Shown here: positions 36,783 to 46,800 of the stretch, piece after piece
How the letters are laid out: each line of letters opens with the position of its first letter
How positions within the stretch are numbered: the stretch's first letter is position 1
Notes under the pieces: generated by a model
What the model saw: the letters and a program-made list of their open reading frames with translations, nothing else
Told to the model about the DNA's origin: nothing
Database searches by the model: none
Position numbers and translations under genes: made by a program
Source: Variovorax sp.
GTDB taxonomy: Bacteria; Pseudomonadota; Gammaproteobacteria; Burkholderiales; Burkholderiaceae_C
NCBI GenBank assembly: GCA_017744935.1
Contig: JAGIAI010000002.1
Span: 62,001 to 126,000 of the forward strand
DNA length: 64,000 nucleotides
Direction: 5' to 3'

Positions 36783-37393
36783 AGCACGAACTGCGTCACC
36801 GCGACGTAGTGACACAGCGTGCCGCCAATGACGAACAGGTGCCACGTGCCGTGCGCATGCCGCCAGCCTCTCGGATTGGCATAGAAGATCGTGCCCGCCG
36901 AGTAGAGCAGGGCGCCCGTCAGCACCCACGCGACGGCTGTGCCGTCGAGTCGCTCAATGAGGGGCCCGAGCACCAGCGCGCCGAGCCATCCCATGCCCAG
37001 GTAGATGAGTAGCGAAGGCTTCGGCGGATCGCCTGGCCGCAGCTCCCTGCCGATGCCGACGATCGCCGCGGCCCAGATGCCCGCGAGCAGCGCCCATCCC
37101 CATGGCCCGTGGAGCGTCACGAGCGCGAAGGGCGTATAGCTGCCCCCGATGAGCAGGTAGATCGCGCAATGGTCGACCCGCTGCCAGAAGAGCTTCGTCG
37201 ACCCGCGCGTGCTGTGGAAGATGGTCGATGCGGCGTACAGCACCATCATCGACACACCGAAGACGAGCGCACTGGCGGTCTTGGCCGGATCGTCGCCCGG
37301 CATGGTCTTCGAGATCAGCATGGCCGCCCCGGCGCTGGCCAGAAGAAAGCCGCAAAGGTGGCTGTAGCCGTTGAAGCGTTCACCGTGGTACAT
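36779..37393 (-). CDS. HlyIII/PAQR-family membrane protein
   Basis: A 204-residue protein with seven hydrophobic segments. The family marks are the start GERFNGYSHLCGFLLASAGA, STIFHSTRGSTKLFWQRVDHCAIYLLIGGSYTPF, and the C-terminal HGTWHLFVIGGTLCHYVAV, giving the metal-binding Ser, Asp and His positions of the PAQR fold. Its function in bacteria (hemolysin III, YqfA) is unclear; membrane lipid homeostasis has been proposed. Its stop overlaps the TonB receptor stop by three bases on the opposite strand. Confidence 0.9.
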   Translation of the reverse strand: MYHGERFNGYSHLCGFLLASAGAAMLISKTMPGDDPAKTASALVFGVSMMVLYAASTIFHSTRGSTKLFWQRVDHCAIYLLIGGSYTPFALVTLHGPWGWALLAGIWAAAIVGIGRELRPGDPPKPSLLIYLGMGWLGALVLGPLIERLDGTAVAWVLTGALLYSAGTIFYANPRGWRHAHGTWHLFVIGGTLCHYVAVTQFVL

Positions 37394-37596
37394 GATCTTC
37401 GCCCCAGGTGTTTCAGGTCGTCCGCGGCGCGCAGGTGCGCTGCGGTGATTCCATGAGACACCGGTTTACGTTTTCACACATCCACCATTCGCGCTGGCGA
37501 ATCGGCTGGCTCCCGAACTTTCCGCAGCGCGGACCTCAACGATCGGCAGAGCAACGGTGGAAGAGCTGCGTATGGCCTCTGGTCAAGCGATGCCGA

Positions 37597-37797
37597 TCAG
37601 CGGCGTTCACCGAAGACGAGGCTGAGTTGGCGTGGATCCAGCTTCGGATGGTCGCGCGGAACTTCATCCTCTCCCGGATGCGGTTCGCGGACAGCGACGG
37701 CCTCGGGCTCGATGTGTTGCGTGCGGAACGTGGCGAGATGACGTGCGAGTTGTAGTCCGGAGGGCTCGAAATCGGGAGTGGGCATTGCGAGTGACAT
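37597..37797 (-). CDS. Hypothetical protein, 66 residues
   Basis: A small hydrophilic protein starting MSLAMPTPDFEPSGLQLARHL and ending QLSLVFGERR. I do not know the family. AAAAGGAG lies six bases before the ATG, a strong ribosome site, and this decides the call over the overlapping frame on the plus strand. It has many Pro, Glu and His residues and no membrane segment. It lies alone between the HlyIII gene and the hydratase pseudogene. The remaining sequence from 37394 to 37596 and 37798 to 38010 shows no other gene. Confidence 0.6.
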   Translation of the reverse strand: MSLAMPTPDFEPSGLQLARHLATFRTQHIEPEAVAVREPHPGEDEVPRDHPKLDPRQLSLVFGERR

Positions 37798-38010
37798 GGC
37801 GGGCTCCTTTTGACTTCAAGGTAGGCCAACCGGCGCCCGGCGCGCGTAGGCGCCATCAGCCCACGCAACGACGCGAAGACTGATTTGCCCGTGCCCGCAT
37901 TCCTACGAAATCGCCGCCTTGTGCGCCCGGTCGTACAGCAGATTGGCGGCGTGGCTTGCAGGGCCGATCGGGCGTGCAGTGAAATGGCGGGCCAAAACCA
38001 AGGAGACCGC

Positions 38011-38950
38011 ATGCCCGTGTTCAACACCGTCGTGATCGACAAGGACCCCGCTCATCCACGCATCGCGCGGTTGCTGCTGAATCGCCCCGAGAAGCTCAAT
38101 GCCATCGCCGAAACCACGCCATCGGACATCCGGCAGGCCGTCGCGTGGGCGCAGGCAGAGGACGAGGTGCACGTCATCGTTGTCGAAGGCGCCGGCCGTG
38201 CCTTCTGCGCTGGGTACGACCTGGGTGACTACGCCGAAGGCCATGTCGACCGGGCGGGCGGCGATTATCCCTGCCGGCAGGAGAAGACGCCCTGGGATCC
38301 GATGCTCGACTACGCGGCGATGAAGGGCAACACCGAAGACTTCATGTCGCTCTGGCGCTGCACCAAGCCGACCATCGCCAAGGTACACGGCTATGCGGTC
38401 GCGGGCGGGAGCGACATCGCGCTGTGCTGCGATCTGCTCGTGATGGCCGACGACGCGAAGATCGGCTACATGCCGACGCGCGTCTGGGGCTGCCCGACAA
38501 CCGCGATGTGGACCTATCGGCTGGGGGCGATGCGCGCCAAGCAGCTCATGTTCACCGGGGACACCATCACCGGCGCGCAGGCCGCCGAATGGGGGCTGGC
38601 CAACTTCGCGATGCCTGCCGGCGACCTGGACGAAGCCACGCTGCGGCTCGCGCTGCGCATCGCCGGCGTGCCGCGCTCGCATCTGATGATGCACAAGCTG
38701 GTGGTCAACCAGGTCTGGTTGTCGATGGGGCTGGAGCAGTCGCAGATGTTCGCCACCGTGTTCGACGGCAATCACGCGCCACAACCCCGAAGGCATGTGG
38801 TTCCGCAGGCAGGCGGAGGTCGAAGGCTTCAAGAGCGCGGTGACCTGGCGCGACAGCGGGCGGCCGATTCCCGAAGGCGACGAGGCGAGGGCACTGGTGG
38901 CCGAACTCGAAGCGAAGCTCGCGCAGGCCAGAGCGGCTGCCACCCCCTAG
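38011..38950 (+). pseudogene. Enoyl-CoA hydratase/crotonase-family gene broken by a one-base frameshift
   Basis: The crotonase fold is clear up to residue 253: [23 protein letters not shown] (oxyanion hole), and [33 protein letters not shown] (split for reading). After FATVFDG near 38769 the frame shifts. Dropping one A of the AA at 38770-38771 restores [24 protein letters not shown] and an end at the TAG of 38948-38950, making a 312-residue protein of normal size. As written, the frame continues into Arg-rich text to 39033. AAGGAGA precedes the ATG at 38011. It is either a recent inactivating mutation or a sequencing error. Confidence 0.85.
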
Positions 38951-39038
38951 CGACCGTCCGCAGGCACTTCCGTGCCGTCCTTCGGCCAAATGTCTACCGC
39001 CTTCGCGGTATGGACCTACATGCCCGCAAGTAATACAT

Positions 39039-39062
39039 AAGTAGTCTTGAAAATGACTACTT
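39039..39062 (+). repeat. Perfect inverted repeat before a small gene
   Basis: AAGTAGTC and GACTACTT are perfect complements separated by eight bases (TTGAAAAT). The repeat ends two bases before the ribosome site of the 86-residue gene. It could be an operator or a 5' hairpin. Confidence 0.5.
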
Positions 39063-39074
39063 CTTGGAGGGTGT

Positions 39075-39335
39075 GTGCAGCGGGAAAGGAGAGGCGAGCT
39101 GACCCAACTCTATCGGGCCGTTGTCGTGAGCCGCCTCGCGGTGGAGGCCGCGCGTGGCGAACTCGTCGAGGCGCTGGGCGATTGGCTCTGCGGCGCCGAC
39201 ACACTGCCACCCGGCTCGCAGGAGATCCAGGCACTTGCGCACCTGTGCGAGGCGCAGGAAAAGGCCGAGGCCGAATACGCGAGATGCGTCGCGGTGCTGT
39301 CTGAAAAGCTCGTCCGCCGGGCCCGGGTGGCGTAG
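39075..39335 (+). CDS. Hypothetical protein, 86 residues
   Basis: Starts at a GTG with TGGAGGG four bases before it. The protein is almost all helix-forming (LTQLYRAVVVSRLAVEAARGELVEALGDWL, then AHLCEAQEKAEAEYARCVAVL) and is likely a small coiled coil with two cysteines. I do not recognise a family. It ends 11 bases from the convergent GntP permease gene. A perfect inverted repeat lies just upstream, so it may be regulated. Confidence 0.55.
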   Translation: MQRERRGELTQLYRAVVVSRLAVEAARGELVEALGDWLCGADTLPPGSQEIQALAHLCEAQEKAEAEYARCVAVLSEKLVRRARVA

Positions 39336-39346
39336 CTGCGCGGGCG

Positions 39347-40801
39347 TCAGAACGAGCCGAAGGTCGATCCCAGCACGATCACCGCGATCAGCGCCAGCAG
39401 CGCGCCGACGATGCCCACCATCACGATGTCGAAGTAGCTTTCCTTGTGGCCCGTGCCGCACACCGCGAGCAGCGTGACCACCGCGCCGTTGTGCGGCAGG
39501 CTGTCGAGCGTGCCCGCACCGATCACCGCGACCCGGTGCATGAGTGCTGGATCGAGCCCGATGGTCGCGGCCAGCTGCATGTAGGTCGCGCCGAGCGCGT
39601 CGAGTGCGATCGTGAGACCGCCGGACGCCGAGCCCGTGAGCGCCGCGAGGATGTTGGTCGACAACGCCAGCGACACCAGCGGCCCGCCGCCGATGCCGAG
39701 CACCCATTCGCGCACCATCTCGAAAGCCGGCATGGCCGCCACCACCGCCCCGAAGCCCACGAGGCTCGCCACCGACACCACCGGAAGCACGGAGGCATTC
39801 GCGCCGGCGTCGATGGTCTCGCGCAGCGACGGCAGCCGGCTCCAGTTGCACGCGATCAGCACGACGATCGCCGTCATCAGCGCCACCAGCACGGCCCAGA
39901 CGCCGCCCACGTTGGCGAGCGAGATGCCGCCGAAGCGCGCTTCGGCGAGATAGTCGGTATCCAGGCGCGGCAGCACGACCAGCGCCATCAGCAGATTGAC
40001 GACGACCACCACGATGAGCGGCAGCAGGGCGATGAAGACACCGGGCTCGCGGTCGCTGTGGCCCCCGCGTGTGGCCTCTGCGGGGTCGAAGCTGCCCGAC
40101 GTGCTCGCGCGTTCGCGCACCACCGGGTTGGCGGAGGCATCGACATGCTTGTCGACCGTCACCGTGCCGAAGCCTTCGCCGGCCTTGCGCGCCACGTTCT
40201 CGGCGCGGCGCAGCCACCACATGCCAAAGCCAAGCATGATCGCCGCCGCGATCACGCCCAAGCCCGGCGCGGCGAAGGCAGTGGTGCCAAAGAAGGGCAT
40301 CGGGATCGCGTTCTGGATCGCAGGTGTGCCCGGCAGTGCGGACATCGTGAAGGTCGAGGTACCGAGCGCGATCGCGGCAGGCATGAGGCGCGCGGGTACG
40401 TTGGCTGCCCTGAACAGTGCCTGCGCCATGGGCGCGAGGACGAAGAAGGCGACGAAGAGGCTCACCCCGCCGTAAGTCACCATCGCGCCGGCCAGCACCA
40501 CCGCGAGCATCGCCCGCTGCGGGCCGAGCTTCTCGGTCATGAAGCGAGCGATGGTCTGCACCGAGCCACTGTCGTCCATCAGCTTGCCGAAGATCGCGCC
40601 CAGCAGGAAGAGTGGAAAGAAGCTCGCGAGGAAGCCGGCGGCCGAGCCCATGAAGGTCTGCGTCCAGTGTGCGAGCAGCGGCTCGCCCGCGAAGAGCGCC
40701 GCGATGATTGCCGCGAGCGGCGCGAGCACCAGGACGCTCCAGCCGCGGTACGAGAGCCAGATCAGCAGGCCGAGGCCGACGAAGATTCCTGCGAGTCCCA
40801 T
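39347..40801 (-). CDS. GntP-family permease (gluconate:H+ symporter family)
   Basis: A 484-residue inner-membrane transporter with about 12-14 hydrophobic segments. Family marks are GLAGIFVGLGLLIWLSYRGWSVLVLAPL at the start, FFPLFLLGAIFGKLMDDSGS, VTYGGVSLFVAFFVLAPMA, and the C-terminal HNGAVVTLLAVCGTGHKESY. A polar loop near residues 235-275 is longer than in GntT. GAAGGGG lies before the ATG at 40801. Substrates of the family include gluconate and other organic acids; which one is not visible. The patatin gene ends five bases upstream, so the two are one operon. Confidence 0.85.
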   Translation of the reverse strand: MGLAGIFVGLGLLIWLSYRGWSVLVLAPLAAIIAALFAGEPLLAHWTQTFMGSAAGFLASFFPLFLLGAIFGKLMDDSGSVQTIARFMTEKLGPQRAMLAVVLAGAMVTYGGVSLFVAFFVLAPMAQALFRAANVPARLMPAAIALGTSTFTMSALPGTPAIQNAIPMPFFGTTAFAAPGLGVIAAAIMLGFGMWWLRRAENVARKAGEGFGTVTVDKHVDASANPVVRERASTSGSFDPAEATRGGHSDREPGVFIALLPLIVVVVVNLLMALVVLPRLDTDYLAEARFGGISLANVGGVWAVLVALMTAIVVLIACNWSRLPSLRETIDAGANASVLPVVSVASLVGFGAVVAAMPAFEMVREWVLGIGGGPLVSLALSTNILAALTGSASGGLTIALDALGATYMQLAATIGLDPALMHRVAVIGAGTLDSLPHNGAVVTLLAVCGTGHKESYFDIVMVGIVGALLALIAVIVLGSTFGSF

Positions 40802-40805
40802 GGGT

Positions 40806-41819
40806 TCAGACCCCTTCGAGCAGTGCGTCGAGATCGAGCGTCGAGCGCTTGCCGATGTCGCCCGTGTGGTCCGCGAGAAAGGCGGTGGCTGCACGCCGGC
40901 CTTCGTCACGCAGCTTGCAGAGGAACGCCCATTCCGCGATCAGCTTCGACGAATAGCCGAGTTCGAGCATCGCGTCGGTCGCAATGCGGTGGATGCGCAT
41001 GCGCGCCCACGCTGCGCCTTCGCCATGGCCCGGGTCCGCCACCTGGTGCAGCATCGCGATCATGCGCAGCTCTTTGAGCAGGGGCGAGTTGAAGGAGATT
41101 TCGTTGAGCCGGTTGTTGATGTCCGCCGCGGTGCGCGGAACGCCGGGGCGCTCCACCGGGTTGATCTGCACCAGGATGGTGTCGCTCGAGGAGCATTCGC
41201 GAATCAGCGGCGTCATCGTCGGATTGCCCGCATAGCCGCCGTCCCAGTAGGGGTCGCCGTCGATCTCCACCGCATGAAACATCGAAGGCAGGCAGGCCGA
41301 AGCGAGCAACACGTCCGGACTGATCTCGGCATTGCGGAAGACCCGCCCGCGGCCGGTGCGCACATTGGTGGCGGTCACGAAGAGCTTGATGGGCGACGTC
41401 GCGAGGCGCTCGAAGTCGATCAGCTCCCGGAGGATGCCCCGCAGCGGATTCATGCCCTGCGGATTCAGGTTGTAGGGAGACCAGACGCGCATCGCAAGAT
41501 CCGCGGCCAGGAAGGCGGGGGAGTTGTCCAGGGTCCAGCGGCCGGAGATCATCTCCATCCAGCCCCGACGGAACGGGCTAAACCTGGCGGCTTCCGACAC
41601 GCCGCGCCAGAACTCCTCGAGCGATTCGCGTGCGCCCTCGGCGCCGCCGCCCGCATGGCCGCAGGCCAGCACAGCGGCGTTCATTGCGCCCGCGGAGGTG
41701 CCAGAAATGCCTTCGATGCGCAGCCAAGGCTCCTCCAGCAGGCGATCGAGCACGCCCCATGTAAACGCGCCGTGCGCGCCCCCGCCTTGCAGTGCGAGGT
41801 CAATCGGAAGTGGTTTCAA
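40806..41819 (-). CDS. Patatin-like phospholipase
   Basis: A 337-residue acyl hydrolase with the Ser-Asp dyad. The oxyanion loop is GGGAHGAF (12-19), the nucleophile elbow is G-T-S42-A-G, and the aspartate is D193 in DGGYAGN. The start is taken as a TTG at 41819 because GGAGGAAA lies six bases before it and family similarity begins there (KPLPIDLALQGGG); a GTG ten codons upstream has a weaker site. No signal peptide is seen, so it acts inside the cell. It is co-transcribed with the GntP gene. Confidence 0.87.
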   Translation of the reverse strand: MKPLPIDLALQGGGAHGAFTWGVLDRLLEEPWLRIEGISGTSAGAMNAAVLACGHAGGGAEGARESLEEFWRGVSEAARFSPFRRGWMEMISGRWTLDNSPAFLAADLAMRVWSPYNLNPQGMNPLRGILRELIDFERLATSPIKLFVTATNVRTGRGRVFRNAEISPDVLLASACLPSMFHAVEIDGDPYWDGGYAGNPTMTPLIRECSSSDTILVQINPVERPGVPRTAADINNRLNEISFNSPLLKELRMIAMLHQVADPGHGEGAAWARMRIHRIATDAMLELGYSSKLIAEWAFLCKLRDEGRRAATAFLADHTGDIGKRSTLDLDALLEGV

Positions 41820-42144
41820 GGGTTTCCTCCAGGGGCGTTGCGCCGTCACACACTGTCAAGCAATGCCCGCGCCAGCGCGATGGCCAGGCCATCCTATGCG
41901 AGCGATGGGTCCGACTCAAGGCGATCGTTTGACCATCGTCAACGGTGCGACGAACAGCAAAAGATGGTAGCGGCGGATGTTGACGGGGGCGCATGACAGT
42001 CCCGCGTCGGGTCCGCCGGCAGGCTCGGGGATTGCACCAAGGGGCCATTGCCTGCACGATCCTTTGAAGCGACATTAGCGTTTCACAACAGCCTGCGTCG
42101 GGTCGGTCGTCGTGCGTGACCGGTGTGGGCGAGGAGGACGGTCT
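41820..42144. other. 325-base region between patatin and the efflux operon
   Basis: This holds the divergent start regions of the two operons. GAGGAGG at 42131-42137 is the ribosome site for the adaptor gene. I see no regulator gene or strong palindrome here; a TetR-type repressor gene, usual beside RND operons, is absent. Confidence 0.5.
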
Positions 42145-43839
42145 ATGGGTTTGTCGAGCGACATGGCCTTTAAGTCACGACGTGAAGGCCTCTCCCGGAC
42201 AGGTGCCGCAACGAGGGTTCGCGGCATGCTCCCGCTGTTATGTGCCGCGGTGCTCCTGTCCGCCTGTTCGAAGTCGGAGCCGGAAAAGGCCGCCCCGCCT
42301 CCCACCGAGGTCTCCGCGGTGGCCGTCAAGGCGCAGACCGTCCCAGTCACCTACGAATTCGTCGGCCAGACCGAGAGTTCGCAACAGGTTGAAATCCGGG
42401 CTCGCGTCAATGGCTTTCTGGAAAAGAGGGTCTACACCGAAGGCACCTTCGTCGAGCCGGGTCAGGTCCTCTTCAGGATGGACGTGAAGCCCTTCGAGGC
42501 CAGCCTGAAGGCTGCGAAGGCAGAACTCGCGCAACAGCAGGCACGCCTTGCCACCGCACGCGCGAACCTCGCGCGGGTGAAGCCGCTCGTTGCCGACAAC
42601 GCATTGGCCGTCAAGGACCTCGACGACGCCACCGGCAGCGACCAGGCCGCGGCTGCCGCGGTCGAGGCCGCCGCTGCAAAGGTCACCGATGCGCAGTTGA
42701 ACCTCGGCTACACCACGATCACGTCGCCGGTCGCCGGCCAGTCATCGTTCGCCAAGGTGCAGGACGGCGCTTATGTGAATGCGGAGAACAGCCTCCTCAC
42801 CTACGTGGCGAAGCTCGATCCGATGCGGGTGAACTTCAGCCTCTCGGAAAACGAATCGCTGCGCCTGCAGGACGAGGTCGCCAAGGGCAAGCTGCTCAAG
42901 GCGCCGCGCGACGACTACGCGGTCGAGCTGGTGCTGGCGGACGGGTCGAGCTTCCCTGCACAGGGCCGCATCACCTTCGCGGATGCGTCTTTCAGTCAGG
43001 AGACCGGCACCTTCCTGCTGCGTGCCGAACTGCCCAATCCGAAGGGTGAGCTGCGACCGGGACAGTTCGTGCGGGTGAAGGTGCACGGCTTCCAGCGCCC
43101 CAATTCGATCATCGTGCCGCAGCGCGCAGTGCAGGAAGGCCCGCGCGGCGAGTTCGTCTGGGTCGTCGATGGCGAGGGCAAGGCCTCGCAGCGACCGGTC
43201 AGCGTCGGCGACTGGATGGGCGATCAATGGCTGGTGACCGCCGGCCTGAAGGATGGCGAGCGTGTCGTGGTCGACGGCTTCATGCGGCTTGCGCCAGGTG
43301 CGCCGGTGAAAGTGAATGAGGTGCAGCCGGAGCCGTTGCCGGAGGGCAAGGCGGTGGGACGCCAGGCAGGGCCGACGCCGCCGGGCACAGCAGCCGCGGC
43401 GGCTTCGGTGATGCCGAATGCGGCGCCGGGCGCAGCGGGTGCTGCCGGGTCTGCGACCGGGAAGGCTTCGGCCGCGTCCAGCGCGTCGAGCGCTGCCGGT
43501 GCCGCGGGGGCGCCAGTTGCCAACGGCGATGCCGTGTACTTCGACCGCGGCCGCACTGCGCTCGACGCAACCGGGCAGGTGCGGCTGGTCGCGATCATCG
43601 CGGCACTCAAGGCCAAGCCCGACCTGCGCGTCGTGCTGAACGGTTACGTGGATTCGAGCGGTGATCCGAAGGTCAACGCCGCGCTCGCCAAGCGGCGCGC
43701 GGAAGCGGTGCGAGACGCCTTGCTGGCGGCCGATGTGCCGGCCAATCAGATCGAGATGAAGGCGCCGGCCAACATCGTCGGTGGCGATTCGCCCGCCATG
43801 GCGCGCCGCGTCGATGTCATCCTGGCGGGGGCACGATGA
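42145..43839 (+). CDS. RND efflux periplasmic adaptor fused to an OmpA-like domain
   Basis: A 564-residue membrane-fusion protein. It is a lipoprotein: the hydrophobic start ends in LLSA-C41. The adaptor part covers residues 55-400 (EIRARVNGFLEKRVYTEGTFVEPGQVLFRMD, a coiled-coil hairpin, NLGYTTITSPVAGQ and the barrel domain with QFVRVKVHGF). A Pro/Ala/Gly-rich linker follows (about 400-462). Residues 464-560 are an OmpA C-terminal domain: VYFDRGRTALDATG, GYVDSSGDPKVNAALAKRRAEAV and ARRVDV, the peptidoglycan-binding module. This fusion is unusual for AcrA/MexA-type adaptors. The start has GAGGAGG seven bases upstream. It overlaps the pump gene by four bases (ATGA). Confidence 0.9.
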   Translation: MGLSSDMAFKSRREGLSRTGAATRVRGMLPLLCAAVLLSACSKSEPEKAAPPPTEVSAVAVKAQTVPVTYEFVGQTESSQQVEIRARVNGFLEKRVYTEGTFVEPGQVLFRMDVKPFEASLKAAKAELAQQQARLATARANLARVKPLVADNALAVKDLDDATGSDQAAAAAVEAAAAKVTDAQLNLGYTTITSPVAGQSSFAKVQDGAYVNAENSLLTYVAKLDPMRVNFSLSENESLRLQDEVAKGKLLKAPRDDYAVELVLADGSSFPAQGRITFADASFSQETGTFLLRAELPNPKGELRPGQFVRVKVHGFQRPNSIIVPQRAVQEGPRGEFVWVVDGEGKASQRPVSVGDWMGDQWLVTAGLKDGERVVVDGFMRLAPGAPVKVNEVQPEPLPEGKAVGRQAGPTPPGTAAAAASVMPNAAPGAAGAAGSATGKASAASSASSAAGAAGAPVANGDAVYFDRGRTALDATGQVRLVAIIAALKAKPDLRVVLNGYVDSSGDPKVNAALAKRRAEAVRDALLAADVPANQIEMKAPANIVGGDSPAMARRVDVILAGAR

Positions 43840-46800
43840 AGTTCGCGCATTTCTTCATCGACCGTCCGATCTTTGCGTCCGTCATCTCGATCATCCTGGT
43901 CATTGCCGGTGTGGTCGCGATGCTGAACCTGCCGATCGCGCAGTTTCCGGACATCACGCCGCCGCAGATCTCGGTGAGCGCGACCTATCCGGGCGCGAGT
44001 TCGGCGGTGGTCGCGGAAAACGTGGCAGCGCCAATCGAGCAACAGGTCAACGGCGCGGACCGCATGATGTACATGAACTCCTCGTCGAGCTCGACGGGGA
44101 ACATGACGCTGTCGGTCTACTTCGAGATCGGCACCGACCCCTCGCTCGCGCAGGTGGACGTGCAGAACCGCGTGAACCTCGCGCTGCCGCAACTGCCTTC
44201 GGCGGTGAGCCAGCAGGGTGTGAGCGTGCAGAAGAAGTCGCAGGCCTTCATGCTGATCGTGGCGATCTATTCGCCCGACAACAGCCAGGACCCGACCTTC
44301 GTCGCCAACTACGCGAACATCAACGTGCTGGATGCGATCAAGCGCATCCCGGGTGCCAACCAGAGTTCGATCTTCGGCTCGCCGGACTACGCGATGCGCC
44401 TGTGGCTCAAGCCCGACCGCATGGCGAGCCTGGGCATGACCGCGACCGACGTGCAGAACGCGGTTGCCGCGCAGAACCAGCAGTACGCCGCCGGCCGGCT
44501 CGGCGCCTCGCCGACGGTCACGCCGGTGCAGCAGACCATTCCGGTCGCTACCTCCGGGCGCATGACCGAGCCCACGCAGTTCGACAACATCATCCTGCGC
44601 GCTTCGCAGCAGGGCACGGGTGCGATCGTCCGCGTGAAGGACATCGGCCGCGCGGAACTCGGCTCGAAGGACTATTCGATCCGCTCCAAGTACAACGGCA
44701 AGACCGCCACGCTGATCGCGATCTACCAGCAACCCGGCGCCAACGCACTCCAGGTGGCCAAGGACACGCGCGCGTTGATGGCCGAACTGAAGAAGTCCTT
44801 CCCGAGCGGCCTGGACTACGACATCGCGCTCGACACGACCGAGTTCGTGCAGGAATCGATCAGCGAAGTGATCCACACCTTCTTCGAGGCGGTGGTGCTG
44901 GTGGTGATCGTGGTGTTCATCTTCCTGCAGAGCTTTCGCGCGACGCTGGTGCCGATCCTGGCGGTGCCGGTCTCGATCCTCGGCGCCTTCATCGGCATGA
45001 CCGCGATGGGCTTCTCGATCAACATGCTCACGCTGTTCGGCATGGTGCTGGCGATTGGCATCGTGGTGGACGATGCGATCGTGGTGGTCGAGAACGTCGA
45101 GCGCAACATGGCCGAGTTCGGGCTGTCGCCCAAGGACGCGGCCAAGCGCGCCATGGACGAGGTGAGCGGTCCGGTGGTCGCCATCGTGCTGGTGCTGTGC
45201 GCGGTGTTCATTCCGGTCGCCTTCCTCTCGGGCATCACCGGGCAGCTTTACAAGCAGTTCGCGATCACGATCGCGGTGTCGGTGGTGCTGTCGGGCCTCG
45301 TGGCGCTGACGCTGTCGCCGGCACTCGCGGCGCTGCTGCTGAAGCCGCCGAAAGAAGGTCACCACGAGAAGAAAGGCTTCTTCGGCTGGTTCAACCGCAA
45401 TTTCGAGAAGGTGACGGAGGGCTATACATCGACCACCAAGCTGGCGATCAAGCGCGTGCTCATCTCGGTGCTGCTGATCGTTGGCATGGTGGTGATCATG
45501 ATGGGGTTGTTCCGCAAGGTGCCGACTACCTTCCTGCCGGTGGAAGACCAGGGTTACATCTTCACCGCGGTCATCATGCCGGACGCCGCAAGCCTCGATC
45601 GCACCGAGGCCATCACTGACCGTGCACAGCAGTGGTTCAGCAAGCAGCCCGGCGTGAAAGCGGTCGCGACGGTACCGGGCTTCAGCCTGATCGATTCGCA
45701 GAACAAGTCCAACGCGGGCGTGCTCTTCGTGTCGCTCAAGAGCTTCGCGGAGCGGCAGTCGCCGGATGATCGGGCCGATGCGCTGATCCGGCAGGCCAGC
45801 GCGGAGTTCTCGACCTTCAAGGAAGCCGTACTGGTGCCGGTCAATCCACCATCGATCCCGGGCCTGGGCACGACCGGCGGCTTCGAGTTCTGGATACAGA
45901 GCGAGGGTGATGCGCCACTGCAGCGGGTGGAGCAGGTCACGCGCGATTTCATCGCCAAGGCGCGGCAGCGGCCCGAGCTGCGAGGCCTGAACTCGACCAT
46001 CAACACGCGCTCCCGACAGTTGATGGTGGATGTCGATCGCGACAAGGCGGAAAGCCTCGGCGTGCCGACGGAGGATGTGTATTCGACCTTGCAGACGTTG
46101 TTCGGCTCGCTGTATGTGAGCCAGTTCCCGAAGAACAGCCGTCTGTTCCAGGTGATCCTGCAGGCCGAGCCCGACTTCCGCACCAAGCCCGAAGACCTGC
46201 AGAACATGTACGTGCGCAACAAGGAAGGGAAGATGGTGCCCCTCAAGGCGGTTGCGAGCACGCGCTATGTGACCGGTGCAGACATCGTCACGCGCTTCAA
46301 CAACTTCGTCGCAGCCAAGGTCACGGGCGATGCTGGCATCGGCTACAGCTCGGGGCAGGCTTTGGCCGCGATGGAAGAGGTGGCGCGTGAAGTATTGCCA
46401 GCGGGCTTCTCGTTCGCGTGGTCGGGCGAGGCCTACGAAGAGCGCAAGGCGGGTTCGACGGCCGGCCTCGTGTTCGCGTTCGCGCTCGTGATGGTGTTCC
46501 TGATCCTCGCGGCGCAGTACGAGAAATGGTCGCTGCCCTTCGGCGTGCTGCTGGCGGTGCCTTTCGCGCTGTTCGGGGCGATCGCGGCGATCTGGCTGCG
46601 GGGCATACAGAACGACGTGTACTTCCAGATCGGCCTCACGGTGCTCATTGCGCTGGCGGCGAAGAACGCGATCCTGATCTTCGAATTCGCGGTCGAGCTG
46701 CGGCACAAGGAAGGACTCTCGCCCTACGACGCGGCCGTCGGGGCGGCCAAGCTGCGGTTGCGGCCGATCATCATGACCTCGCTGGCGTTCATCCTCGGAT

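Noticed and set aside
37408..37755. A 115-codon plus-strand frame over the 66-residue gene
   Set aside because: The minus-strand frame has a much stronger ribosome site (AAAAGGAG); the plus frame reads Arg/Trp-rich text.
39446..41077. A 543-codon plus-strand frame across the GntP and patatin genes
   Set aside because: Opposite two well-supported genes; low-complexity Arg/His/Glu text.
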